The translations under genes and the position numbers were made by a program. This document shows, piece after piece, positions 1 through 8,756 of a stretch of 64,000 nt of DNA. The DNA comes from Paraburkholderia sejongensis (GTDB lineage: Bacteria; Pseudomonadota; Gammaproteobacteria; Burkholderiales; Burkholderiaceae): positions 744,001 through 808,000 of the forward strand of contig NZ_JAJITD010000001.1 in the NCBI RefSeq assembly GCF_020880815.1. Direction: 5' to 3'. The notes beneath the pieces are model-generated. The model had not been told where the DNA came from, made no database searches, and saw only the letters and a program-made list of their open reading frames with translations. The first letter of the stretch is position 1. The number at the start of each line of letters is the position of its first letter.

Positions 1-1
1 C

Positions 2-1360
2 GTCGCCTGCGCGATGTTCATGGAGAGCGTGGACGCGAACGTGATCGTCACCGCGCTGCCGGCGATGGCGCGCGATTTCGGGCGCGATCCGGTCACGCTG
101 AAAATCGCGGTGACGAGCTATGTGCTGGGCCTCGGCGTATTTATTCCGGTATGCGGCTGGCTCGCCGACAGATTCGGCGCGCGCACCGTGTTTCGCACCG
201 CGATCGGCATTTTCGTGACCGGCTCGCTGCTGTGCGCGGCGTCCGGTTCGCTCGCGACCTTCACGCTCGCGCGCTTCGTGCAGGGGGTCGGCGGCGCGAT
301 GATGGTGCCCGTCGGGCGCATCATCATTTTCCGGGTCGTCGAAAAGGCCGACTTCATCCGCGCGATGAACTATCTGAGCGTGCCCGCGATGCTCGGCCCG
401 GCGGCCGGCCCCCTGCTCGGCGGCTTCATCACCACCTATCTGCACTGGCGCCTGATCTTTTTCATCAACGTGCCGATCGGCCTGCTCGGCATCTATCTGA
501 CCAACCGCTATATCGCCAACACCCGCGAACCCGATCCCGGTCCGCTCGACTGGATCGGCTTCCTGTTGTCGGCGGCGGGCGCGGTGTTGCTGCTGCTCGG
601 GTTGTCGCTGGTCGGCGGCGAACTGATCCCGACCCTCGACGCGTTGGGCATGTGCGGGCTCGGCGCGGTGCTGCTGGCGATCTACGTCGCGTACGCGCAG
701 CGGGTCGCGCTGCCGCTGCTCGATCTGCGCTTTTTCAAGGTGCCGACCTTCCAGGCGAGCGTGCTGGGCGGCTCGCTGTTTCGCATCGGCCTGGGCGCGC
801 TGCCGTTCCTGCTGCCGCTGCTGCTGCAGGAAGGCCACGGGATGAGCGCGTTCGAATCGGGGCTGATCACCTGCGCGTCGGCGTTCGGCGGGATGTTCAT
901 GCGCACGATCGCATCGAGCGTGCTGCGCCGCTTCGGCTTCCGCTCGGTGCTGGTGTTCAACGCGGCGCTGTCGGGCCTCGCGATTGCCGCGTGCGGGCTG
1001 TTTTTCCCGCATACGCCGACGTGGATCATCTGGGTCGTCGTGCTGCTCGGCGGCTTCTTCCCGGCGCTGCAGTTCACCAGCCTCAATTCGCTGACCTATG
1101 CGGAGATCGCGAGCCGCGACGTCGGTCGCGCGACTAGTCTCGGCAGCGTCGTCCAGCAGATGTCGCTCGGTCTCGGCGTGACGGTCGGCGGGATCGCGCT
1201 GCAGATCACCCGCGCGCTGAACGGCCATGCGAGCGTAATGTGGTCGGATTTCTGGCCGGCGTTTCTGGTGGTCGGGCTGTGCTCGTTCGCGTCGATCCCG
1301 GTCACGCTGCGGCTGCCGCGCGCCGCGGGGGAAGAGATTTCGCGCGGCGGGCGCGGCTGA
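2..1360 (+). CDS. DHA2-type MFS drug transporter, 5' end outside the window
   Basis: Major facilitator of the drug:H+ antiporter (DHA2/EmrB-QacA) type, in the inner membrane. The visible part opens inside the first membrane helix (ESVDANVIVTALPAMARDFG), which resembles the usual 'D-x-T-I-V-N-x-A-L-P' start of this family. The loop-2/3 motif GWLADRFGARTVF and the motif-C-like GPAAGPLLGGFI are intact. The frame is open to the left edge, so the true start lies upstream; the ATG at 14 is probably internal. The substrate cannot be told from sequence. It is a paralogue of the transporter at 10258. The gene converges on the DUF421 gene with a gap of only 9 bases. Confidence 0.85.
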   Translation, partial: VACAMFMESVDANVIVTALPAMARDFGRDPVTLKIAVTSYVLGLGVFIPVCGWLADRFGARTVFRTAIGIFVTGSLLCAASGSLATFTLARFVQGVGGAMMVPVGRIIIFRVVEKADFIRAMNYLSVPAMLGPAAGPLLGGFITTYLHWRLIFFINVPIGLLGIYLTNRYIANTREPDPGPLDWIGFLLSAAGAVLLLLGLSLVGGELIPTLDALGMCGLGAVLLAIYVAYAQRVALPLLDLRFFKVPTFQASVLGGSLFRIGLGALPFLLPLLLQEGHGMSAFESGLITCASAFGGMFMRTIASSVLRRFGFRSVLVFNAALSGLAIAACGLFFPHTPTWIIWVVVLLGGFFPALQFTSLNSLTYAEIASRDVGRATSLGSVVQQMSLGLGVTVGGIALQITRALNGHASVMWSDFWPAFLVVGLCSFASIPVTLRLPRAAGEEISRGGRG

Positions 1361-1369
1361 CGGCCGGGC

Positions 1370-1864
1370 TCACGCCTGCTTGCGGATCACGCTGATTTCG
1401 CCGTTGCGTTCGAGAATCGCCGCGGCCACGTTCTCCAGCGAGCGCGAGCCGGTTTCCTGCCGCACCGTTTCCTCGATATCGGTGCGCGTGACCAACGCCG
1501 CATGCATCTCGCGCGCGTTGAACTTGCCGTCGCTATAGACCTCGCGTTCGCTCCCGCCGACCAGCAGCTCGAAGCGCCGCGAGCGCATGCAGGCCCACGC
1601 GAGCATCCGGTGACATAGCACGATCAGAAACGACGCGCCCACTGTCGCGATGAACGGCGACGCGCCGATGATCGCACGGCTCAACGTGGCGCCGAGCAGG
1701 ATCACGACGACGGAGTCGAACGGCGAGCGCTGCCCGAACGAACGCCGCCCCGACACGCGGATCAGCACCAGCGCGATCACGAAGATCGCGATCGCGCGCA
1801 GCCCCATCTGCAACGGATCGAGCGTGTGGCCTTGGCCGAATAGAACGTAGATCACGTCCATCAT
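1370..1864 (-). CDS. DUF421 (YetF-like) membrane protein
   Basis: A 164-residue protein with hydrophobic segments in the first ~90 residues and a soluble C-terminal part, the layout of DUF421/YetF proteins. The family's conserved block 'R-x-S-G-R-R-S-F-G-x-x-S-P-F-D' is visible (VSGRRSFGQRSPFD, residues about 38-51). Function is unknown for the family. The ATG at 1864 has a good ribosome site (GAGGAGG 8 bases upstream). It lies just downstream of the glycosyltransferase gene on the same strand (63-base gap), so it could be the last gene of that operon. Confidence 0.8.
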   Translation of the reverse strand: MMDVIYVLFGQGHTLDPLQMGLRAIAIFVIALVLIRVSGRRSFGQRSPFDSVVVILLGATLSRAIIGASPFIATVGASFLIVLCHRMLAWACMRSRRFELLVGGSEREVYSDGKFNAREMHAALVTRTDIEETVRQETGSRSLENVAAAILERNGEISVIRKQA

Positions 1865-1927
1865 GATGTCGCCCTCCTCTTGTTGCCGCCCTCCCCGCGG
1901 CCTGCCGTTAGCGATGAAGCCCGCGCG

Positions 1928-2581
1928 TCAGCCGGCCGCCCACGTGAGCAGCGTGTCGGCGAAGCCGCCGCGCGCGCGAGCCAGCGCGCGCCCGCTGGTG
2001 AGCACGCGCGGCGCGGCGCTCCACGCGATGCGCGCGCCGGTCGCGATCAGCCGGTCGACCAGCGCGACGTCCTCGCTGCATTTGAGCGGCGGAAAGCCGC
2101 CCGCGCGCCGGTACGCCTGCGCCGAGACGCCGAGATTCGCACCATGCACATGGCGGTGGCCGTCGGCGTCCACGTAGGTCTTGCGGAAATACTCGCGCAC
2201 GCTGTGCGGGTGCTCGCTCCAGTCGTCGACCGCGATCGAGCCGCACACCGCGTCCGCGTCGAGCGCGAGTTGCGCGGCCAGCCAGCCCGGCGACACGCGG
2301 CTGTCGGCATCGGTAAACGCGAGCCAGCGCGCGCCTTGCGCGAGCAGCAGCGACGCGCCGAGCGCACGGGCAATACCGACGTTGCGCGCTTTCAGCGTCA
2401 ACGTCTGCACGCCGTAAGCGCGCGCGATCGCGCCGGAAAAATCGCTGCACGCATCGAGCGCGACGACCACCCGCACCGCCTCGCCGGCGAGTCCTTCGTG
2501 GCGCGACGCTTCGAGCACCGCCGCGAGGCAGCGCGCGATCAACGCCTCTTCGTTATGCGCGGGAACGATCACGCCGATCAT
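1928..2581 (-). CDS. family 2 glycosyltransferase
   Basis: A 217-residue GT-A fold glycosyltransferase. It starts MIGVIVPAHNEE, the classical GT2 nucleotide-binding start, and has the metal-binding motif FTDADSRVSP (about residues 89-98) and the later acceptor region GGFPPLKCSEDVALVDRL, whose ED is the expected catalytic-base position. No membrane helices are evident, so it is probably cytosolic or peripheral. Its ATG overlaps the stop of the methyltransferase gene as ATGA (2578-2581), so translation is probably coupled. Donor and acceptor are unknown. A longer frame to 3130 exists but its extra part only shadows the methyltransferase. Confidence 0.85.
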   Translation of the reverse strand: MIGVIVPAHNEEALIARCLAAVLEASRHEGLAGEAVRVVVALDACSDFSGAIARAYGVQTLTLKARNVGIARALGASLLLAQGARWLAFTDADSRVSPGWLAAQLALDADAVCGSIAVDDWSEHPHSVREYFRKTYVDADGHRHVHGANLGVSAQAYRRAGGFPPLKCSEDVALVDRLIATGARIAWSAAPRVLTSGRALARARGGFADTLLTWAAG

Positions 2582-3225
2582 AGAAGCCCCTCGCGTTGCG
2601 CGACGGAGCGTGCATCGCGCGACCACACGTCGATCAGCAGATCCGCTTCCGCGTGATGGGCGAGCCGCGCGAGCCCGCAGCGCGCATCGAACAGCGCATG
2701 CGCGTGATCCGCCGATTCGCGCGCCTCGGCGAACGGCCGGCGCCAGTGACACGCGAGCAGCGTGCCGTCGGTGGTCAGCGACGCGGCGATCCGCGCGGCC
2801 AGCGTTTCCAGCTCGGCGGTATCGAGGTAATAGGCGAATTCGCTGACGACGATCAGATCGAACGGTCCGGACGCGGTCGGCCATTGACGCGGCACCGTGC
2901 GCTGCTCGACCTTCACGTTGGCCGCATCGGCGACGCGCTCGCGCGCGAGCGTGACCGCGCGCGGATGCAGATCGGCGGCGAGCAGCGCATCGCAGCGCTT
3001 TGCCAGTTCGGCCGTCAGTTCGCCGTTCGCGCAGCCCGGTTCGAACGCGTTGCGGTAGCGCGGGCGCGGCAGCAGCGCGAGCGTCAGCGAACGCTTGCGG
3101 CGCTCGTACCAACCTTCGCGCAGCCGCCACGGATCGTCGCTGCGCCGATACAGCTCATCGAAGTACAGCACCGTCGAGTTCATCTCGGTAACCCTTTGGC
3201 GAATGCTCGTGGGAGAAGACGTCAT
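2578..3225 (-). CDS. SAM-dependent methyltransferase (NodS-like)
   Basis: A class I methyltransferase of about 215 residues. The SAM-binding motif I is FEPGCANGELTAELA, followed by the acidic LLAADLHPRAVTLAR and motif IV-like FDLIVVSEFAYYL. The N-terminal block YFDELYRRSDDPWRLREGWYE resembles NodS/SAM methyltransferases found in clusters with acyl-CoA dehydrogenases and glycosyltransferases. The chosen ATG at 3225 overlaps the upstream stop as ATGA; the ATG at 3183 (MNSTVLYFDELY) or 3234 are alternatives. The gene is translationally coupled on both sides. The substrate is unknown. Confidence 0.82.
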   Translation of the reverse strand: MTSSPTSIRQRVTEMNSTVLYFDELYRRSDDPWRLREGWYERRKRSLTLALLPRPRYRNAFEPGCANGELTAELAKRCDALLAADLHPRAVTLARERVADAANVKVEQRTVPRQWPTASGPFDLIVVSEFAYYLDTAELETLAARIAASLTTDGTLLACHWRRPFAEARESADHAHALFDARCGLARLAHHAEADLLIDVWSRDARSVAQREGLL

Positions 3226-4535
3226 ATCGTCCATTGCGAGTCCGTTGATGAGGACACCTGACCCGGCGGCTGCGCGGCCTGCGCCGCTCGTGCGTCCCGA
3301 GGGCTGCCCGCGGCCGCCACCAGTTGCTCCCCGAGCGCGGCCAGATCGCGCTGCGCGTGGCTCTGACGCAGAAACACCGGCAGGTCCGCGAGCGCCCGCG
3401 CGAAACGCGCGTCGCGGCACAGAGGGCCGGCGCCGAGTGCGCGCGTCGCGTGGTGCATGACCGTGTCGGCCGCCTGTTCGACCGCTAACCGCGCGCGCAG
3501 CGCGGCGGTTTGAGCGTCGTCGCGCGGATGCGCATCGATCCATGCGGCCGTTTCGCGCAGCACTGCGGCGGCGGCCTGCAACGCGATATCGGTCGCGCCG
3601 AGTTGCGCGAGACGCAGCGGATCGGCGCGTTGCGCGCACGCATCGCGCAGACTGCGGCCGATCTGCGCGGCCGCGCCATACCAGCACGCGGCGATGCCGG
3701 CGCCGCCGTGCCAGAAGCCGGGGCGGCGCACATACGCGTGCGGTGCGCCGAGCAGCGTTGCGACGCTGGCGTCGAAGTGCACGTCGGCGCTGGCGGTGGC
3801 CTGCATGCCGACCGCTTGCCAGTTCGATGTATCGATCGTGATCGACGGCTGTGCCATGTCGACGGCCGCCAGTATCGGCTCGTCGTCGAGCCACGCGGTC
3901 ACGAGTGCATGCGTGACGCTTTGCGCGCCGGAGCACCAGGCTTTGGTGCCGGTCAGGCGTAGTTGGGTGTGAACGCGGGTGACGCGCGCGGCGTTCGCGC
4001 GCTCGCCGCCGATTGTTGGGATTCCTGTTTGATCGGCAGCGGCTTCGCAGGCCGTTGCCCTCACTCTTGCCTGCGGCGCCTCGGCGGCCCACACAGCCCA
4101 GCGGCTTGCCTCGGGTGCCGGCGGACCATCCAGTTCGGCGAGTATTGCCAGCGCATCCGTATGGCCTTCGAACAGTTTGACGAGCCCCAGGTCGCAGGCC
4201 GCTACCGCCGCGAGCGAGCGCCAGCGCGCGAGCGTCTGGCCGTGGCCCGGCAACGGCATCGACGGCGCGCGATCGTAGCCGCACCCGATCAGCGACGCGA
4301 GCATCGCGCCGAGCGCGTGCGGATCGTTCGGGTCGAAACGCGCATCGCGTAGAAACTCATCGAGCGGTTTGGCGGAGTTGGAAGGAGTCGCGGCACGGCC
4401 GCTTGTGCGTGGCTCGTGTGGTTTGTGTGACTCGCGCGGCACGCGCCCCGGCTGGGGTTCGTGCGAGCGTTGCCGTGGCTGCGCCAGGAAGTTGGGCGCG
4501 GGGTCGCGCGTGTCGAGCATCGTGCCTCCGTGCAC
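3222..4535 (-). CDS. acyl-CoA dehydrogenase-like flavoprotein
   Basis: A 437-residue protein with the middle and C-terminal parts of the acyl-CoA dehydrogenase fold. The beta-domain motif LTGTKAWCSGAQ corresponds to the usual 'L-x-G-x-K-x-W-x-S-G' FAD/substrate block. The C-terminal helical part carries LGAGPLCRDARFARALADL and FLRQSHAQRDLAALG, typical of the family's second C-terminal domain type. The first ~60 residues are proline/arginine-rich and look disordered; an ATG at 4520 is an alternative start. I cannot confirm the catalytic base. It is first in a three-gene run whose members overlap by ATGA, so it probably acts in the same unknown pathway as the methyltransferase and glycosyltransferase. 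Confidence 0.75.
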   Translation of the reverse strand: MHGGTMLDTRDPAPNFLAQPRQRSHEPQPGRVPRESHKPHEPRTSGRAATPSNSAKPLDEFLRDARFDPNDPHALGAMLASLIGCGYDRAPSMPLPGHGQTLARWRSLAAVAACDLGLVKLFEGHTDALAILAELDGPPAPEASRWAVWAAEAPQARVRATACEAAADQTGIPTIGGERANAARVTRVHTQLRLTGTKAWCSGAQSVTHALVTAWLDDEPILAAVDMAQPSITIDTSNWQAVGMQATASADVHFDASVATLLGAPHAYVRRPGFWHGGAGIAACWYGAAAQIGRSLRDACAQRADPLRLAQLGATDIALQAAAAVLRETAAWIDAHPRDDAQTAALRARLAVEQAADTVMHHATRALGAGPLCRDARFARALADLPVFLRQSHAQRDLAALGEQLVAAAGSPRDARAAQAAQPPGQVSSSTDSQWTI

Positions 4536-4850
4536 CGGGTCGAAGGACGGCGCGCCGCGGTGCGGCGCGCCGGAACGTATGCTCAGTCACAGCAAGCAGC
4601 GTGCCGCGCGATGAAGGCTAGCGGCATGGTGCCGGCCTCGTGCATCGCGTGCGACGGGCTAGCCAACAGGAAAAGATCAGGAACACTGAGAAAGAGTGAA
4701 ATAGTGAAGCGCTTGCCGCACTGCATGAAGCCGAAGCTGACGCCGAAGCCGAAGCCGAAGCAGGAAGTTGCGCGCACACACGTATCGCGGACGGCCAGAT
4801 TTCCAACCCGCGAAGCGTGAAGCGCGCCTCACGTCAACCCGCTCAACAAC
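4536..4850. other. intergenic region upstream of the ACAD-like gene
   Basis: Non-coding gap of about 315 bases between two minus-strand genes. It should hold the promoter of the acyl-CoA dehydrogenase trio and the 3' end of the histidine kinase transcript. The only clear structure is the hexamer repeat at 4727-4762. Short open frames exist on both strands but none has a convincing ribosome site or family resemblance. Confidence 0.5.
4727..4762. repeat. hexamer tandem repeat (GAAGCC)x6
   Basis: Six consecutive 6-base units: GAAGCC, GAAGCT, GACGCC, GAAGCC, GAAGCC, GAAGCA. Three match the consensus exactly and three differ by one base. It lies in the gap between the histidine kinase and the acyl-CoA dehydrogenase-like gene, so it is a possible length-variable tract. 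Confidence 0.8.
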
Positions 4851-6821
4851 TCAACCGCTCAACCGCGCATCGGCCTGCGCCAGCAACGCATCGAGCACCG
4901 CCATCTCGACCGGCTTGACCAGATGTGCGTGAAAACCCGCCGCGCGGGTGCGATCGAGATCGCTCGCATGACCGAAGCCGGTCATCGCCGCGTACATCGT
5001 GCGGGCCAGCTCGGGCATCGCGCGCAGCGCGGCGAGCGTCGCGTAGCCGTCGAGCTTCGGCATCGCCAGATCGATCAGCGCGAGATGCGGCGCGAAACGC
5101 GGCGCGATCTGCACTGCCTGCTCGCCGTCGTATGCGAGCCGCACCTCATGGCCCTTCAGTTCGAGCAGCATCGCGAGGCTGTCGGCGGAATCGCGATTGT
5201 CGTCGACGACCAGCACCCGCAGCGGCTGGATCTCGGCCGCCGCGCCACCCGCGCCGCCCTCGCCCGCTTCGGTCGGCGCGGACGCGAGCGGCAGACTGAG
5301 CGTGAAGGTGCTGCCGAGCCCTGCACCCTCGCTGCTCGCGACGATGCTGCCGCCATGCATTTCGACCAGCGACTTGCACAGCGTGAGGCCAATCCCGAGC
5401 CCGCCCTCGCCGAGCCCGTCGCCTTCCTTTTCCTGCGCGAATAGCTCGAAGATCTTGTCGAGCGAGCGCACCGGAATGCCGCGCCCCTGATCGCGCACCT
5501 CGAGCACCGCCATGCGGAAATCGACCCGGCCCTGCACGTCGATCGTGCTGCCCGGCGGCGAAAACTTCGACGCGTTGTGCAGCAGGTTCTGCAACACCTG
5601 CACGAGCCGGGTCAGGTCACCGCGCACCTGCACCGGCTCGTCGGGCACGTGCGCGACCACCTGCTGTTCGCGCGCATCGGTAAACGGCCGGGCCGCCTCG
5701 ATCGCGCGCGCGATCACCTCGGCGAGGTCGACTGCGCAGATCCGCAATTCGACCTTGTCGGACATGATCCGGCCGATGTCGAGCAGATCGTCGACGAGCC
5801 GGGTCAGGTGCGTGATCTGACGATCGATCAGATCGCGCGCCCGCGCGAGCACCGGAGTCAGTCCGGACTCCACCTGCATCACGCCGAGCGCGTTGCGCAC
5901 CGGCGCGAGCGGATTGCGCAGTTCGTGCGCGAGCGTCGCGAGAAATTCGCGCATGCGCTCGCCCGAGCGTTCGAGTTCTTCGCGCCGGCGCCGCTCGGTC
6001 AGATCGCGGGTGATCTTCGCGAAGCCGCGCAGCCGGCGCGACTCGTCGTAGACCGCGGTGATGATCACGTTGGCCCAGAAGGTCGTGCCGTCCTTGCGCA
6101 CGCGCCAGCCTTCGTCCTCGACGGTGCCGATCTGCCGCGCGATCGCGAGTTCGCGCGCCGGCTTGCCGGCCGCGGCCTCTTCCGGCACATAGAAGCGCGA
6201 GAAATGACGGCCGACGATTTCGTCGTGCTTATAGCCCTTGATGCGGGCCGCGCCCGCGTTCCAGCTGATCACGAAGCCCTGCGGATCGAGCATGAAGATC
6301 GCGTAGTCCTTCACGCTGTCGACCAGCAGCCGGAAGCGTTCCTCGCTCTGCCGCAACGCTTCGAGATACTCGCGCTGCGCGGTTAGATCGCGGGTGATCT
6401 TCGCGAAGCCGGTGACCTGGCCGCTGGAGTTGCGAATCGCGGTGATCACCACGTTCGACCAGAACGTCGTGCCGTCATTGCGCACCCGCCAGCCTTCGTC
6501 CTCGAAGCGGCCGGTCAACGCCGCCTGCTCCAGCTCGTAGGCCGGCCAGCCGCGCGCGACCGCCTCCTCAGTGTAGAAGCGTGAAAAATGCTGCCCGACG
6601 ATCTCGCTTTCCTTGTAGCCGATGAGCTTCTGCGCGCCGGCGTTCCAGCTGACGATGTGCCCTTTGTCGTCGAGCAGAAAGATCGCGTAATCGGAGATCG
6701 CCTGCACCAGCGACGAATAGTCGACGCTAACGGGCGGGCGCGCGCCGGCAGCCGGGGCCGGCTGCACGGGGCGGTCGAAGTCGTCGGTTGCGCTGGAGGA
6801 ACTCACTTCGGACTGGGTCAT
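4851..6821 (-). CDS. PAS-PAS hybrid sensor histidine kinase with receiver domain
   Basis: A 656-residue soluble hybrid kinase. Two PAS domains lie at about residues 34-150 and 160-275. They are near duplicates: both contain SWNAGA, HFSRFY and W-R-V-R-x-D-G-T-T-F-W, each followed by GFAKITRDLT. Then come HisKA with the H-box LAHELRNPL (His 299), a HATPase_c domain (DQGRGIP; GLGIGLTLCKSLVEMHGG), and a C-terminal receiver from about residue 534 (LVVDDN, phosphoacceptor in LIDLAMPKLDG, Asp 584, and the KP pair in LVKPVE). No membrane helices are seen, so it senses a cytosolic signal. The ATG at 6821 is preferred because the longer frame to 6884 adds an unconserved tail. No cognate response regulator is adjacent. 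Confidence 0.9.
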   Translation of the reverse strand: MTQSEVSSSSATDDFDRPVQPAPAAGARPPVSVDYSSLVQAISDYAIFLLDDKGHIVSWNAGAQKLIGYKESEIVGQHFSRFYTEEAVARGWPAYELEQAALTGRFEDEGWRVRNDGTTFWSNVVITAIRNSSGQVTGFAKITRDLTAQREYLEALRQSEERFRLLVDSVKDYAIFMLDPQGFVISWNAGAARIKGYKHDEIVGRHFSRFYVPEEAAAGKPARELAIARQIGTVEDEGWRVRKDGTTFWANVIITAVYDESRRLRGFAKITRDLTERRRREELERSGERMREFLATLAHELRNPLAPVRNALGVMQVESGLTPVLARARDLIDRQITHLTRLVDDLLDIGRIMSDKVELRICAVDLAEVIARAIEAARPFTDAREQQVVAHVPDEPVQVRGDLTRLVQVLQNLLHNASKFSPPGSTIDVQGRVDFRMAVLEVRDQGRGIPVRSLDKIFELFAQEKEGDGLGEGGLGIGLTLCKSLVEMHGGSIVASSEGAGLGSTFTLSLPLASAPTEAGEGGAGGAAAEIQPLRVLVVDDNRDSADSLAMLLELKGHEVRLAYDGEQAVQIAPRFAPHLALIDLAMPKLDGYATLAALRAMPELARTMYAAMTGFGHASDLDRTRAAGFHAHLVKPVEMAVLDALLAQADARLSG

Positions 6822-7029
6822 GGCATGCACGTATAAGTTTTTATGTGAAGCAAACTCCGGTCCCGGCCGGCGGGCCGTGCGCAATTGGGCAGTTCACCGA
6901 ACTGTGGGTCAACACAAAGCGCGGAGCTTATAACGCCGGGCCCCGCATTTGCTAGTCCGGTGAGGACCGGACCCGCGCCGCGCAGCAGCGTGCGTCCCGT
7001 TCCACCATGACTATCCCAGGGAGATTCAG

Positions 7030-7296
7030 ATGAACAAGTCCTTTACCACGTTCACCCGGCGCCTGGCCGCACCGCTCGCGCTCGCCGCCGCGCTCGGCTT
7101 TGTGCACGGCAGCGCGCAGGCCGAAGGCTGCACCAAGGGCGCGGCGGTCGGCGGCGTGACCGGCCACGTGGCCGGTCATCACGGGGTCGCGGGCGCGGCC
7201 GCCGGTTGCGCAATCGGCCATCATGAGGCAAAGAAAAAGGATAAGCAGAAGGCCGAGAGTACCGCCGCGGCCGCGAGCGAGCCGAGCGGGAAATAA
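7030..7296 (+). CDS. small exported glycine-rich protein
   Basis: An 88-residue protein with a Sec signal peptide (positively charged start, hydrophobic LAAPLALAAALGF, cleavage near AQA-EG). The mature part is a short glycine/alanine/histidine segment (KGAAVGGVTGHVAGHHGVAG) like a glycine zipper, followed by a lysine-rich tail. It has a ribosome site (GGGAGATTC) just before the ATG. Glycine-zipper proteins often sit in the outer membrane or envelope; the precise role is unknown. Confidence 0.7.
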   Translation: MNKSFTTFTRRLAAPLALAAALGFVHGSAQAEGCTKGAAVGGVTGHVAGHHGVAGAAAGCAIGHHEAKKKDKQKAESTAAAASEPSGK

Positions 7297-7430
7297 TGCC
7301 GGCACCGGGATGACGAAACAGGTAGCAGCGGCGTCGCGCGATGCGCGCCGCCGCCAGCGCCGAAGCCTGGCTCGCCCGCTCCCGCCGTCCCGATTACCGG
7401 GCCTGCAAACGCCGCCGCCGGCAACTAACG

Positions 7431-8480
7431 TCAACCCGTCGCGGCAATCTTCTGCGCGAGCTTCGCGTCGTAACTCGAATGCACGTGCACGCGTTTCTTC
7501 TCGGGAAACGCATACGTGTACGCCTTGCGCAACGCCAGCGACGCTTCGTGAAAGCCCGACAGAATCAGCTTCTGCTTGTTCGGATAGTTCGCAAGGTCGC
7601 CGACCGCGAAAATGCCCGGGCGCGAACTTTCGTAGTTCGACGTATCGACGTCGATGCGCCCGCCGTGACTCGTCAGTCCCCACTGCGCGATCGGGCCGAG
7701 ATCGGCGACCAGTCCGTACAGCGCGATCAGATGCTCGGCTTCGAGTTCGGTTTCGCCGTCGAGCGTGCGCAGCGTCAGCGAACGTAACGCGCCGTCGGCG
7801 AGATTCAGTCCGGAGATCGCACCGACCACGAAGTCCATCTCGCCCGCGTCGACCGCGCGCCGCATCAGTTCCACGCTCGAATCCGCCGCGCTGAAACCGG
7901 GCCGCCGATGCACGAGCGTCACCCGGCGCGCGACCTCGCGCAACGCGAGCGCCCAGTCGAGCGCGGAATCGCCGCCGCCGGCGACCACCACGACCTTGTC
8001 GGCGAAAGCGGCGAGCCGCGGCACGCTGTAATGCACGTGACGCCCTTCGAGCGGCACCGCCTCGGGCAACGCGAGCTTTTGCGGCATGAACGCGCCGTTG
8101 CCGGCCGCCAGCAGAATCGCCGCGACATCGAATACCAGTCCCTGGCCGGTGCGCACGGTCCAGCGTCCATCGTCGCGCTGCTCGACCGTAGCGACGCGCT
8201 GTTCGAGATGGATCGGCACGTCGAACGGCTTGCACTGCGCCAGCAGCCGCTCGACCAGTTCGCGCGCGGTACACGAGGCAATCGCCGGAATGTCGTAGAT
8301 CGGCTTGTCCGGATACAGCTCGATGCACTGGCCGCCGATCCGTCCGAGCGCGTCGACGATCTGACACGAGAGCCCGATCACGGCGGCCTCGAACGCCGCG
8401 AAAAGACCCACTGGACCGGCGCCGACGATCAGGACGTCGGTGCGGATCGGGCTCGCTTGCGGGTCGGCGGCGGTGGTCAT
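7431..8480 (-). CDS. ferredoxin/flavodoxin--NADP+ reductase, thioredoxin-reductase type
   Basis: A 349-residue FAD protein that moves electrons between NADPH and ferredoxin or flavodoxin. It has the FAD-binding VGAGPVGLFAAFE (residues about 20-32), the RIGGQCIELYPDKPIYDIP block typical of the bacterial TrxR-like FNR group (Chlorobium/YumC type), an NADPH Rossmann motif VVAGGGDSALDWAL and a C-terminal FAD motif IFAVGDLANYPNK. The CxxC of true thioredoxin reductase is absent, which supports the FNR assignment. A ribosome site (AGGAGATTG) precedes the ATG. It is divergent from the AhpD-like gene, across a 276-base gap. Confidence 0.9.
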   Translation of the reverse strand: MTTAADPQASPIRTDVLIVGAGPVGLFAAFEAAVIGLSCQIVDALGRIGGQCIELYPDKPIYDIPAIASCTARELVERLLAQCKPFDVPIHLEQRVATVEQRDDGRWTVRTGQGLVFDVAAILLAAGNGAFMPQKLALPEAVPLEGRHVHYSVPRLAAFADKVVVVAGGGDSALDWALALREVARRVTLVHRRPGFSAADSSVELMRRAVDAGEMDFVVGAISGLNLADGALRSLTLRTLDGETELEAEHLIALYGLVADLGPIAQWGLTSHGGRIDVDTSNYESSRPGIFAVGDLANYPNKQKLILSGFHEASLALRKAYTYAFPEKKRVHVHSSYDAKLAQKIAATG

Positions 8481-8756
8481 CGGTGCAATCTCCTGAGGGG
8501 CCCATCAGCGCGCGGATGGCGTGGATGGAGTGGATGAGCCCACCATACCGAATCGGCTTGCACGCGGCAACGATGCCATTGCCGACGGTAAGGATGCTCG
8601 GTGCCGCTCGTCGGCGCGCTCAAAGTGGCTACCTGAAATTGCCGGAAAGCGGCCATTTCTTAAGTCCATTTGCGTGACTAAGCTTACGTCTGGATCACCG
8701 ATCGCAATACCCGTTCAGCGCTTGAACCCTTTCTTCCCAACCTTGCGGAGCCCGTC

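Noticed and set aside
1880..2656. 258-codon plus-strand frame
   Set aside because: Opposite the glycosyltransferase and lacking any family features.
2578..4284. A 568-codon frame covering the methyltransferase
   Set aside because: Only its last ~215 residues are the methyltransferase; the rest is a shadow of the acyl-CoA dehydrogenase-like gene.
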